Both the position numbers and the translations under genes were made by a program. Below are positions 17,176 to 25,926 of a stretch of 64,000 nucleotides of DNA, in pieces. The stretch spans positions 186,001 through 250,000 of the forward strand of contig JACKOW010000002.1 of NCBI GenBank assembly GCA_024234055.1. The letters are read 5' to 3'. Position 1 is the stretch's first letter. Every line of letters begins with the position of its first letter. This stretch comes from Rhodanobacteraceae bacterium. Lineage in GTDB: Bacteria > Pseudomonadota > Gammaproteobacteria > Xanthomonadales > SZUA-5. The notes under the pieces were generated by a model, which did no database searches, was not told where the DNA came from, and saw only the letters and a program-made list of their open reading frames with translations.

Positions 17176-18477
17176 TCACCCACAGCCGCCCCCCGACTTG
17201 TCGCGCTTGAGCTGCAGCACGATGCGCGGATCGAACTCCAGATGCTCGTTTTCGATGGGGTCAGGCGCGCACGAGGGATAACGGCTGCCCAATGCGGCCT
17301 TGAAGACGTAGCCCAATTCATCGTCGGCAGCACTGGCCACCGGCTGCAGCAGGCTGTCTTCCTTGCCGAAGAAGGCAATCCAGCGATTGATTCCACCCTC
17401 GAGCACATAGACATTGGGCACGCCCGAAGCCACCAGCAGCTTCCAGGCCTGCACCGCAGCCGACTCATCGTTGCTGATGGTCACGAAGACCGTATTTGCA
17501 GGGGGCTCGGCGAGCAGCTCGGGCACGCGCTGGGTCAGGCCCTCCAGCGGCGCGCTGATGGAATCGGCGATGTGGTAGAGGTTGTAGTCGGACTCCCGGC
17601 GCACATCCAGAAGCACGGGATGGATGGCCTGGTTGTAACGGGCCTTGAAGGCCTCGGCCGGCGAGATGAACACCAGACGTTTGGCCAGCATCTCGTCGGC
17701 GCTGTAGACCCGCTTCAGGGTCAGCGGCTCGGCGTTCTCCTGTTCGATGGTTTCGGTGCGCTGGAAGCTGAGTTTCTGGTATCGGTCCTCCAGCGTCGGA
17801 CTGCCGATCAGCAACACCATCACTGCCGCCGCTGCCAGGCCGGCTGCACCGAACTTGCGAAGTCCCGGCTCTGCAGCCCGATCCTTTCCGGCGACCGCGC
17901 GCTCGACCCGCTCGCTGCCCCAGAAGAAGAACAGCGCCGCGCAGACCACGATCAGCACGATGACCGGCGCCGGAATGCCGAACACCTGATCCAGGGTCAG
18001 CCGCCCGTAATAACCGGCGTTGTTGTACCAGTGATCGTAATAGCCCTGGGTCTCGGCAAACAGGAAGGCACCGACGAAGCCGCCGAGCATGAAGAACATG
18101 CCATCGATCTTGCCGGTGGAGGCCGAAGCCAGCGAGGTGGTCGGGCAGAAACCGCCGATGATGAAGCCGACACCCATGATCAGTCCGCCAACGATGCCCG
18201 AGCCCAGATAGGTGGGATTGACCCAGACCTGGCTGAAATCGAGCCATCCCAGCCCCACCGCCCCCCAGATCAGGACCATGGCCACGGCAATGGCCGTGAA
18301 CATGACCTTGAAAACCGTCAGCTCCCGGAAATAGAACTGACCGGCCAGCTTTCGAGAATCACCGAATCCGGCCATTTCCAGCGTGAAGCCGAAGGCGTAT
18401 CCGATGGCGCCGAACACGATATAGGTCCACGGATTGCTGGCGCTGACGGCGCTGAATGCTTCCAGTGGAAAGTGCAT
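17176..18477 (-). CDS. YeeE/YedE transporter fused to Cys-less rhodanese domain
   Basis: The 433-aa protein has about seven hydrophobic segments in its first 235 residues, including the family signature GGFCPTTSLASASTGKIDG, and then a rhodanese-like domain (about 265-385, with PVLLDVRRESDY and YVLEGGINRWI). In the rhodanese active loop the catalytic Cys position is Ser (FVTISNDESA), so this domain probably binds rather than transfers sulfur. A C-terminal SGGGCG tail adds one Cys. YeeE/YedE (TsuA-like) proteins move thiosulfate or other sulfur species through conserved cysteines. It is the last gene of the octaheme cytochrome operon, 42 bases after a half-size YeeE. Confidence 0.85.
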   Translation of the reverse strand: MHFPLEAFSAVSASNPWTYIVFGAIGYAFGFTLEMAGFGDSRKLAGQFYFRELTVFKVMFTAIAVAMVLIWGAVGLGWLDFSQVWVNPTYLGSGIVGGLIMGVGFIIGGFCPTTSLASASTGKIDGMFFMLGGFVGAFLFAETQGYYDHWYNNAGYYGRLTLDQVFGIPAPVIVLIVVCAALFFFWGSERVERAVAGKDRAAEPGLRKFGAAGLAAAAVMVLLIGSPTLEDRYQKLSFQRTETIEQENAEPLTLKRVYSADEMLAKRLVFISPAEAFKARYNQAIHPVLLDVRRESDYNLYHIADSISAPLEGLTQRVPELLAEPPANTVFVTISNDESAAVQAWKLLVASGVPNVYVLEGGINRWIAFFGKEDSLLQPVASAADDELGYVFKAALGSRYPSCAPDPIENEHLEFDPRIVLQLKRDKSGGGCG

Positions 18478-18519
18478 GAGCTTCTCCTCAATGCTTGCGC
18501 AGCTGCAGGCGAAACTGCG

Positions 18520-19065
18520 CTACAGCCACAGCCGGCGCACGAAATAGGCCAGCGCGTAGGCGCCGCCGAAGATCGAAAACATGATGACCCACGAGCCGGC
18601 GGCGAGCGTGGCGCCCCCGGACAGCGCCTGCCCCGAGGTACAGCCGCGGGCCATGCGCGCGCCGTAGAGGAAGATCACGCCGCCGAGGAAAGACATCAGC
18701 CAGCGCGTACCGTTGGAAATGTTCGGTCCCTTGGTCGTGGTCAGGCGCAGGCGCCCGTTCAGGGCGCCGGAGCTGAAGCCACCGAGCAAGGCACCCAGGA
18801 ACACCGGCACGATCCAGTCGTCCAGCGGGTTCTTGTCGCCGCCCGCCATTTTCAACAGGTAGGGATTGTTGTCGACATGTGCAGGCGCAACCATGTCGAC
18901 CAGGGCCGCGTCGATGCGGCTTGTGGCCCCCGACGAGCCGAGTCCATTGCCGGTCAGCAGAAAGGCCAGAAAGAGTACGACCCCGAGAATGGCGCCCGCC
19001 AGATAGGGATGCACATAGGGCTTTTCCTGCCGCTTGAATACCGTTTGGATGAATCTGATCGCCAT
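18520..19065 (-). CDS. YeeE/YedE family half-transporter
   Basis: The 181-aa membrane protein has about five hydrophobic segments and the family Cys motif ARGCTSGQALSG. It is shorter than the full-length TsuA type (about 350 aa) and is probably one half of a two-part transporter together with the following fused gene. GAGGAG upstream places the start at the ATG at 19065 rather than the GTG one codon earlier. It lies 70 bases downstream of the heptaheme/cytochrome b gene. Confidence 0.85.
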   Translation of the reverse strand: MAIRFIQTVFKRQEKPYVHPYLAGAILGVVLFLAFLLTGNGLGSSGATSRIDAALVDMVAPAHVDNNPYLLKMAGGDKNPLDDWIVPVFLGALLGGFSSGALNGRLRLTTTKGPNISNGTRWLMSFLGGVIFLYGARMARGCTSGQALSGGATLAAGSWVIMFSIFGGAYALAYFVRRLWL

Positions 19066-19135
19066 CACGTCACTCCTCGTTGATTGCCCCGCGACTACCG
19101 CTCGCGCCAGATCCGGGGCCGTGGCCCTCTGCGCA

Positions 19136-21817
19136 TCACTTCGCCGGGCCTGGGTGATCCTCGACTTCCTCGTAGCCTGTGACCATGCCGCGGATGCCTT
19201 CCAGCGGCGTCGCGCCGGTGGTGGTCAGATAGACATGACCGACGATGAAACTGGCAAACAGCCAGGCCACCAGCGAATGCACCGACGCCAGCAGTGGCAA
19301 ACCACCCAGGCTGCTGGCCAACTCCGGCCAGCGCTGCACGCCCCAGATCAGCACGCCGGTCGCAATCTGCAGCGGCAACAGCACATTGAGGATGCCGAAG
19401 TAGGTCAGTTTCTGGATCGGGTTCATGCGGTCGTCTGCGCGCTTCTCGAAGGGGTGCGGCTCGCCCTTGAAGATGCCGGACAGGTAGTACTTGGTCTGGG
19501 CAATCGAATCGTCAAAGAAGCCATGCGGACGCGGGATGTACTCGCGCATGCGCTCGGTCGCCAGGTGATAGAACAGCGAGAACACGGCGTTGATGACCAG
19601 AATCACGGCCAGCACATTGTGCAGGGTGATCACGCCGCGGAAGGAAAAGACACTGAAGATGTCGGGCCGATGGATGATCAAACCGGTCAGCAGCAACACC
19701 AGAATGCTGGTCGCCTGCAGCCAGTGCCAGAACCGGCGGTAGGCGTCGTACATGCGCACACGGCGGGTGTGCTCCACGCCATGGGGCCGTCGCCGCCAGG
19801 CCAGATAGCGCAGCGTACCGTGGCCCAGGACCCCGAACAGGGTGCCGGCAAAGGCCAGCGCACCCAGGCGATCCATCCAGCTGTTGCGGCTGGCGCCAAA
19901 GATATAGAGCCGATCCTGCGCGGGCTGCGGTTGATAGATCAGCGCGCCGGCCAGATCGCGGATCAGTTCGCCACTGCCGCTGACATTGGTGGTGGCCACG
20001 AATTCCGGCATCACCGGAGCGTGATCCGCCAGCGGCATGGACTGGGTCAGCCTGGAGTGCTTGTTGTGGCAGTCGCCGCAATCGTTCAACGCACTTTCGC
20101 CGCGGACGACATTGTGGTTGACGCTGTAGGGCTGCACGCGTCCCTCGATGTGCACTTCTGCCAGTCCCAGCGCGCTCAATCTGGCCTGCAGCAACTGCTC
20201 CTTGGCCGGCGAGTCGATCACCAGTTCGGTGTCGCTCAAACGACCATCGCCATCGGCATCGAAGGCGTCGACGATCTCGGGCGCGTGGCCACCGTCCTTG
20301 AGAAATGCTGCCTTGAGATCAATCAGTCGCACCGGCCGCTGCTGTCCGCCGCTGTCCCGGTACACCCAGTAGAAGCTGGTGATCAGGTTGTAGGGCGCCA
20401 GCAGGGTCTGACCATCGATGTTAGTGCGCTGAAGCAGCACCGGCTGGTAGCCGGTCACCAGTGATCGGACATCGCCCGGTGGACCTTCGACACCGCGACA
20501 GCGACTGACTGAAGCGCCGTCAGTCCGGATCAAGGTCCAGTCCTGACTCTGGATCGCCGGCGCGTGGAGCTTGGGAATATGGCAGGTCTCGCACGCCATC
20601 GCTGCCATATGGGTTTCGACATAGGGCAGCCAGGCCTGATGGCTGGTAGCGGCGTCATGACAGTTTTCGCAACGGCGCATCGTGCCCTTGTATTCGGGCG
20701 CCAGATTGAACTGGGCGCTCTGGCCACGGGCGAAGTTGTGGTCCGGCCTACGCAGATACTCGTTGATCTCGAGTGAGCGCGGGTCGTAGCGCAGATGGGC
20801 GGGATTGTTGCCCTGGGTCTGGCTCAGGTGCGCCGGATTGTTCAAGGCGTGGTGGCAATCGGTGCATTGCAGCTGGCGCTCTGCATGGATATCCCAGGCT
20901 TGGCGCAGTTCGCCCTTGCCGGCCAGATTCACACCCGAGGCATTGATGCGCTGCGAGGCAATCACCTGGCCGGTGGTGGCGGTTTGCGGATAGTCGAGAT
21001 CACAGGCGCTGATGGTCAGGGGCTCGTCGGTGGCCGGGTGCACCTCGCCATGACAGGCGGCGCAGTTGGCGTTGGTCGGATCCTGGATGGCCACCAGGCG
21101 GCTCTGCAGCTCACGCTGCTCGTTGAAGGCGGCGGGGTTCCAGGTCCAGCCCTGTCCGGCTGCCTCGACGATGTTCAGGCCCGACAGGGTGGCCGTGTTG
21201 GCGCGCCCGAACTGGCCCTGGTGCAGCGCCTGGGCGCGGGCGCTGACGTTGGGCTGTTCCAGATGGCAGAGAAAGCAGTTCATCTCCATGGCACCCGACT
21301 CGGCCCAGTCCCAGGGCGTGATGGCGCCAGAATCGGCCAGCAACGCGCTTTCCGGGCTTGCGCCATCAGGCGGCAGTTCGACCAACGGCGTCCCGGCACG
21401 CGAGCGCACGGCCGGGCCGCCGCCAACCACGCGCTCACCCAACTGCATCAGCCACTCGGGCGTAGACAGATCCAGGCGCTCGTCGCCGCTGCGACTCAGA
21501 TATCGGTAGCTCAGCGGATCCCAACGTCCGAACAGACCGGGACTGGAATCCCAGGACTCGGCGCTGGCGGCGAAGGACTTCAGACCCAGATCGGCGTGAA
21601 AGGCATGGCTTTCGATGTAGGCCGTGTCGTGGCACTGGCCACAGGTTTTCATCGTCGACAGGGACGCGCCGCTGTCCAGCACGTTGACGCCATCGGCATC
21701 CAGCAAGGCGAAGTCGGGGTGCAGATGATTGGCACCGGCAAGCTCGGCAGCCAGCCCGACGGTGGGCCCCACGAGCACGGTGAGCAACAACAGTGCGGTC
21801 CGCCCGAGGAATTTCAT
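19136..21817 (-). CDS. heptaheme c / cytochrome b561-type fusion protein
   Basis: The 893-aa protein has a signal peptide (about residues 1-22) and a periplasmic domain with seven CxxCH haem c sites (CGQCH, CFLCH, CAACH, CTDCH, CENCH, CETCH, CGDCH). A calcium-loop-like DADGDGRLSDTE lies between the sixth and seventh. The C-terminal roughly 240 residues form a four-helix b-type cytochrome with paired His in helices (YRRFWHWLQA, TLHNVLAVI, SVHSLVAWL). It looks like a membrane quinone-linked electron conduit for the octaheme protein encoded just upstream, whose stop overlaps this start (ATGA). Direction of electron flow and substrate are not visible. Confidence 0.85.
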   Translation of the reverse strand: MKFLGRTALLLLTVLVGPTVGLAAELAGANHLHPDFALLDADGVNVLDSGASLSTMKTCGQCHDTAYIESHAFHADLGLKSFAASAESWDSSPGLFGRWDPLSYRYLSRSGDERLDLSTPEWLMQLGERVVGGGPAVRSRAGTPLVELPPDGASPESALLADSGAITPWDWAESGAMEMNCFLCHLEQPNVSARAQALHQGQFGRANTATLSGLNIVEAAGQGWTWNPAAFNEQRELQSRLVAIQDPTNANCAACHGEVHPATDEPLTISACDLDYPQTATTGQVIASQRINASGVNLAGKGELRQAWDIHAERQLQCTDCHHALNNPAHLSQTQGNNPAHLRYDPRSLEINEYLRRPDHNFARGQSAQFNLAPEYKGTMRRCENCHDAATSHQAWLPYVETHMAAMACETCHIPKLHAPAIQSQDWTLIRTDGASVSRCRGVEGPPGDVRSLVTGYQPVLLQRTNIDGQTLLAPYNLITSFYWVYRDSGGQQRPVRLIDLKAAFLKDGGHAPEIVDAFDADGDGRLSDTELVIDSPAKEQLLQARLSALGLAEVHIEGRVQPYSVNHNVVRGESALNDCGDCHNKHSRLTQSMPLADHAPVMPEFVATTNVSGSGELIRDLAGALIYQPQPAQDRLYIFGASRNSWMDRLGALAFAGTLFGVLGHGTLRYLAWRRRPHGVEHTRRVRMYDAYRRFWHWLQATSILVLLLTGLIIHRPDIFSVFSFRGVITLHNVLAVILVINAVFSLFYHLATERMREYIPRPHGFFDDSIAQTKYYLSGIFKGEPHPFEKRADDRMNPIQKLTYFGILNVLLPLQIATGVLIWGVQRWPELASSLGGLPLLASVHSLVAWLFASFIVGHVYLTTTGATPLEGIRGMVTGYEEVEDHPGPAK

Positions 21818-23265
21818 GGCAGCTTTCTCCCGCCCCATTCGATGGGATCACCGGGATAACCCAAGGCCTCCCAATCCAGACGACCGGGCTTGCCCGTGGC
21901 TGAGTGGCAGGCCTCACACTGCAAGGCATCGCGTGCCGGCTGCACCATGTGCGTGGTCGCCCAGTACATGTAGGTTTCGGTGAAATCGTACTCACCGCTG
22001 TAGGCCAGCCCGGTGATCGGCACCGCCAGTTCGAAGGCCTGGTTCCAGTCGAAGTTCGTCCAGAAGCCGTCCTTGCCCGAGGTCACCGGTTGCAGCAGGT
22101 ACTGGTGCACCTTGTCATAGGGCTGCCTGGCCTTGTGCAGCTTGAACGGGAAGATCTTCGCCTTGGCGTCGCTGATGCTGCCGGCGGGTTTGTTGATGTA
22201 GGTGGGACCATCCGGGTTGATCTTGTCACCGAGCAGATAGCGGTATTCGTTGTTGCCGTTGAACCACAGATAGCTGGGTGCGAAGTTTGATTCGTAGGTG
22301 AATTCGCCCTTGATCTTCAGATAGCTGTAGTGATCTTCGGCGCGACCGGCGTCGGCCGCCTTTGACCAGTCCCAGGTGACCTTGGTCGGCTCTTCCCGCG
22401 CAATCGCCGGAATGTGGCAGGTCTGACAAGCCACAGCCGCCAGATGGGTGCCGATGCGCTCGTCCTTGTGGATCTTGCCGACATGGCACTGCGTACACGA
22501 GACCTGCTCGGCGGAATCGATGCTGTAGTTGTCGGCGATGATCCGCCCAAGAATCTGGTGCGCCCTGGTGACATGGCAATCGGTGCACTGCAGATTGTGT
22601 TTGCCGCCCATGTGCACATCCAGCGACTGGTCGGGGAAGTACAGGCTCTCGTCGAGATCGCCGTGCTTGACGCCGTTGCCGCCACCGCCATCGAAATGGC
22701 ATTTGCCGCAGTTCTCACGCGTGGTGGCGCGAACGCTGCGCGCTGCGGCCAGCAGGTCGACGCCGTCTGCGGGATTGCCGAACAGACCCTTGCCATAGGT
22801 GCCGGGATCGGCGTGGCAGGCCAGACAATCGACGTTTTCGGGATTGGCCTGCTGGGCAGCACGGCCGGCCTCCCAGCCATAGCCGGCGTGGCAGCTCATG
22901 CACTTGTTCTCATTGCCCTGAGTACCGATGCAGAAGTTGTTGATCTGGTTGATCTTGCCGATGGTCACTGCACCCTCGCGCCAGGGCACGTTGAAGGGCT
23001 TGGATTCCCAGGTCCAGTGGGTGGTGCGCATCAGTTCGGCCGCGGCATTCTCGTGGCAGACCAGGCAGGCACGGGTGACCTCCTGCCCGTTCTTGAAGTC
23101 ACCCTTGACGATATCGGCGTGATCCACGTGCACGGCGCGTACGGGAAGCCCGGCGGCTGGTTCCTGCGGCTTCTCAACCGAGGGCAGGAAGTACAGCGTC
23201 GGCAGGACAATCAGCAGGGCGATGACGATCAGGCCGATCAGCCAGGCTGGAAAGCGCACATTCAT
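21814..23265 (-). CDS. octaheme tetrathionate-reductase-like cytochrome c
   Basis: The 483-aa protein has an N-terminal membrane anchor (about 8-27) and eight CxxCH sites (CLVCH, CMSCH, CLACH, CGKCH, CTDCH, CTQCH, CQTCH, CEACH). This is the count and spacing style of the octaheme tetrathionate reductase (OTR) family known from Shewanella. OTR reduces tetrathionate, and also nitrite and hydroxylamine, in vitro; its physiological role is uncertain. Here it heads an operon with a b-type quinone-linked cytochrome and sulfur transporters next to sox, so a role in thiosulfate/tetrathionate or other sulfur redox is inferred. It is transcribed from the AT-rich stretch near 23,350-23,395. Confidence 0.88.
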   Translation of the reverse strand: MNVRFPAWLIGLIVIALLIVLPTLYFLPSVEKPQEPAAGLPVRAVHVDHADIVKGDFKNGQEVTRACLVCHENAAAELMRTTHWTWESKPFNVPWREGAVTIGKINQINNFCIGTQGNENKCMSCHAGYGWEAGRAAQQANPENVDCLACHADPGTYGKGLFGNPADGVDLLAAARSVRATTRENCGKCHFDGGGGNGVKHGDLDESLYFPDQSLDVHMGGKHNLQCTDCHVTRAHQILGRIIADNYSIDSAEQVSCTQCHVGKIHKDERIGTHLAAVACQTCHIPAIAREEPTKVTWDWSKAADAGRAEDHYSYLKIKGEFTYESNFAPSYLWFNGNNEYRYLLGDKINPDGPTYINKPAGSISDAKAKIFPFKLHKARQPYDKVHQYLLQPVTSGKDGFWTNFDWNQAFELAVPITGLAYSGEYDFTETYMYWATTHMVQPARDALQCEACHSATGKPGRLDWEALGYPGDPIEWGGRKLP

Positions 23266-23339
23266 CGCGATGCTCCCTAGGCAGACGACGGCTCAGGACT
23301 CGGCTCACGCGTGAAACTCGCACCAGCCGGTTCCGGGGC

Positions 23340-23400
23340 TGCTTCACACTCATTTATACGCATGCGATCTAATTTAGGCATGATGCATATCAAGGTCGGC
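23340..23400. promoter_or_regulatory. AT-rich divergent promoter region
   Basis: This stretch is markedly AT-rich against its surroundings (for example TTATACGCATGCGATC and CTAATTTAGGCATGATGCAT) and separates the octaheme operon (leftward) from the DsrE gene (rightward). It contains TATAAAT on the minus strand and several ATGC-type palindromic words, fitting a regulated promoter. No regulator site was identified with confidence. Confidence 0.45.
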
Positions 23401-23516
23401 ACGATTTCCCATGCCACGATCAAGTTCATGCCCAGGCACCTTCGGTACACTGGCCCCAGCGGCGCCCGCAAACGGCGCTGATTCGCAGCCCTCAGTTGCC
23501 ACCAGGATTTCGCCCC

Positions 23517-23969
23517 ATGTCCCCGAAACGCTACCGCCGCCTGCCCTCGTTGCTGCTGTTTGCCTTGTGGGCGCTGTGTGCCAGTCCGGGACTGATCGCG
23601 GGTGATGCCACCGAGCCCCGGCGCACGGTCGTCTACCATATCGACGACAGCGAGCGTGCCATCCCGATGCTGCGCAATATCACCAACCACCATGCGGCCG
23701 ATCCGGGCATCCGCATCGTGGTGGTGGCGCTCGGTGCTGGCGTCGACTTCCTGGTCGATGGCCACGCCGACGACCGCGGCAATTCCTATGACGCGCTGGT
23801 CGACCCGCTGATGCTGGAGGGCGTGGAGTTCCGCGTCTGTGGCAATACCCTCAAGGGTCGCCACATCGACGCCGCAAGCCTGTTGCCAGACGTGCAGATC
23901 GTGCCGTCGGGCGTCGCCGAAATCGCCCGACTGCAGATCGCGGAAGGCGCCGCCTACATCAAGCCCTGA
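23517..23969 (+). CDS. exported DsrE-family protein
   Basis: The 150-aa protein has a signal peptide (about residues 1-28, ending near LIAG) and a DsrE/DsrF-like domain with VVYHIDDSERA, IRIVVVALGAGVDFL and a single conserved Cys in VEFRVCGNTL. DsrE-like proteins carry sulfane sulfur on a cysteine. Cytoplasmic members trade sulfur with TusA; an exported one may act as a periplasmic persulfide carrier. It is divergent from the octaheme operon and converges on the FadL-like gene, with a hairpin between them. The ATG at 23517 is preceded by AGGA. Confidence 0.82.
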   Translation: MSPKRYRRLPSLLLFALWALCASPGLIAGDATEPRRTVVYHIDDSERAIPMLRNITNHHAADPGIRIVVVALGAGVDFLVDGHADDRGNSYDALVDPLMLEGVEFRVCGNTLKGRHIDAASLLPDVQIVPSGVAEIARLQIAEGAAYIKP

Positions 23970-23970
23970 G

Positions 23971-23997
23971 CGTCGGCGACCGGAACGGCCGCCGACG
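23971..23997. terminator. hairpin between convergent genes
   Basis: CGTCGGCG and CGCCGACG form an 8-bp stem with an 11-base loop directly after the DsrE stop codon and upstream of the convergent porin stop. There is no T-run, so it is a weak or factor-assisted terminator. Confidence 0.55.
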
Positions 23998-24038
23998 AGG
24001 TTCGGGCAGCAGATGTCGCGCATCGAGCAGCGCTACAC

Positions 24039-25385
24039 CTATCTGCCGAAGGTGTAGCTGAACTCAAGTTCAAACTGACTCATGTCGAACTTGATGTTCT
24101 GGGCCGGATCCAGCGGATTGATGCCACTGACCGTTTTCGATGGGGCGTACATGACTGCGACCGCCCAACCGTTGCCGCCCTCGGTGTCGCGCGAGTATCC
24201 GACCGTGAAATGCTGCTCGATCACGCCTGGCGCCAGGATGTTGAACAGGACCTCGCTGGAATCGATGGGCTGGTTGCCAAAGCTGTAACCGAAGCGCCAG
24301 GTGCTCTGGGCATCGGCTTTCCAGGCAGCCCCGAACTTGTACACGGTCATGTCGTTCCAGCCGAAGCCCGCCCCACCATCGGCACCCAGCGGAGCCTGCT
24401 GCAGGTTCGGGAAGATCGGATTGGCGATGGAATCGATACCGCCGTAGCCGATCCATTCGATGTCGAAGGCCAGGGTCAAGGCCTCGCTGGCATCGACCGA
24501 AAAGCCCACCGTCGCCGAGGCGGGAATGTCGAAGTCACCCTGCCCCGCAAACAAGCCGGCGTAGCTGTCGAACTCACTCATCGACATCTTGGTCTGATAC
24601 GAAGCACCGAAGCGTGCGCTGTCGCCAATCGGTGCCTGGAAGCCCAGCTTCAGGCCCAGACCGTAGGAGCGGTCATGACCGTTGTTGGTCAGCTTGGTCG
24701 GCGCCGAGGAGAAGGGCGCAAAGCTGCCGAGTCCACGCGCCTCGAAGGACTGCATGGCCAGAATCGGCGAGATGCCGATGCTGACGCCGTTCTCGAACTT
24801 GCGCGCGTAGGTGGGAGCCACAAACAACTGGATCAGGTCGACCCCGGCGGTGCCGGAGCCAAAGGTACCGGGCAGAGTGAACGCGGTGCCCGGTGGCACG
24901 GTCCCCATGGGCGCACCGACCGTGGCCGAGCCGCCGACGTAGCGCGTGTTCATGCCGCCGTTGCCGTAGACCGCAAGACCCACCGTGACCTCGTCGCTCC
25001 ACTTGCGGGCCATGCCGAAATGCGGAATCAGGAAGTAATCGCGGTCACTGCGCCGGGATTCCGGGCCGATACCAAAGGTACATTGCTGCGGTGACAGGCA
25101 AGCGCCGGTGGCAGCACCGGTGACGTCATAGCCGCGATCCGGAGAGAAATAGGCAATGCCCAAATCGATCTGCTCGTCGACGCCGGCGAGGCCCGCGGGA
25201 TTGGTGGCGGGCGCCAGGGTGTCCAGCGACAAGGAAACGCCGGTGCCGGCCATGGCCTTGCTCTTGGTGCCGTAGCCGTGGGCGAAATAGCCATTCGTGG
25301 CTGTCGCAGGACCACCCAGGATCAGCAGCAGTGCAGCTGGCAGAGCACGGGCAACAATACTACCGGGTGTATACGAACTGGACAT
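24039..25385 (-). CDS. OmpP1/FadL/TodX-type outer-membrane channel
   Basis: The 448-aa protein has a signal peptide (about 1-29) followed directly by the FadL hallmark NGYFAHGYGTKSKAMAGTGVS and ATNPAGLAG, then a beta-barrel pattern ending in a terminal aromatic strand (FELEFSYTFGR). FadL-family channels take up hydrophobic compounds such as fatty acids or aromatics. Its place inside a sulfur island suggests it could admit a hydrophobic sulfur form, but this is only inference. GAGGGGG six bases before the ATG at 25385 sets the start; the longer open frame is not used. Confidence 0.9.
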   Translation of the reverse strand: MSSSYTPGSIVARALPAALLLILGGPATATNGYFAHGYGTKSKAMAGTGVSLSLDTLAPATNPAGLAGVDEQIDLGIAYFSPDRGYDVTGAATGACLSPQQCTFGIGPESRRSDRDYFLIPHFGMARKWSDEVTVGLAVYGNGGMNTRYVGGSATVGAPMGTVPPGTAFTLPGTFGSGTAGVDLIQLFVAPTYARKFENGVSIGISPILAMQSFEARGLGSFAPFSSAPTKLTNNGHDRSYGLGLKLGFQAPIGDSARFGASYQTKMSMSEFDSYAGLFAGQGDFDIPASATVGFSVDASEALTLAFDIEWIGYGGIDSIANPIFPNLQQAPLGADGGAGFGWNDMTVYKFGAAWKADAQSTWRFGYSFGNQPIDSSEVLFNILAPGVIEQHFTVGYSRDTEGGNGWAVAVMYAPSKTVSGINPLDPAQNIKFDMSQFELEFSYTFGR

Positions 25386-25482
25386 GCAATTCCCCCTCTT
25401 GGCGCCGGCGACGCGGCGCGTTCCGGCTGGTGGTGGCTCTAGTGGCGGCGCCTGCGCCGCACCAGATTCCGGTGGCGATAAC

Positions 25483-25926
25483 TCAGGTTGAACATCGAAG
25501 ACTCCCCGCGCCAGCGCGCCGGCGAATCTGCCAGCTGCGCAGGGCCATACCAGCCGCCATTGCGGCGACGAACAACGCGATTTCCCAGCGCCCTGATGCC
25601 AGGCCGGCAAGCGCTGGACCGGGACACAGACCGGCCATGCCCCAACCGATGCCGAACACAACCGAGCCGATCAACAGATCAGCGTCGATTCGCGTGCGTT
25701 CCGGCTGAAAGAACTGGACATCCAGCAAGGGCCGCGGGTGTCGCCGTGCCCACTGAAAGGCCGGCAGGCTCACCAGCACTGCACCGGCCATCACCACCAG
25801 CAGCGTTGGATCCCAATTGCCCAGCACATCCAGAAATCCCAGCACCCGAGTTGGGTCGGTCATGCCCGACAGCGCCAGCCCGGCACCGAACAAGGTGCCG
25901 CAAGCCAGTGCCGTGACCGGTCTCAT
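25483..25926 (-). CDS. YeeE/YedE half-transporter, GLCPGPAL type
   Basis: The 147-aa membrane protein has about four hydrophobic segments and the conserved Cys motif GWGMAGLCPGPALAGLASG. It is the second half of a split YeeE/YedE transporter (PmpA/PmpB-like) for sulfur compounds. Its start overlaps the stop of the other half by 4 bases (ATGA), so the two are translationally coupled and probably form one channel. Confidence 0.85.
   Translation of the reverse strand: MRPVTALACGTLFGAGLALSGMTDPTRVLGFLDVLGNWDPTLLVVMAGAVLVSLPAFQWARRHPRPLLDVQFFQPERTRIDADLLIGSVVFGIGWGMAGLCPGPALAGLASGRWEIALFVAAMAAGMALRSWQIRRRAGAGSLRCST

Noticed and set aside
16888..19083. 731-aa open frame opposite the YeeE/YedE genes
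   Set aside because: It covers two convincing membrane-transporter genes on the other strand and has the odd composition of a shadow frame.
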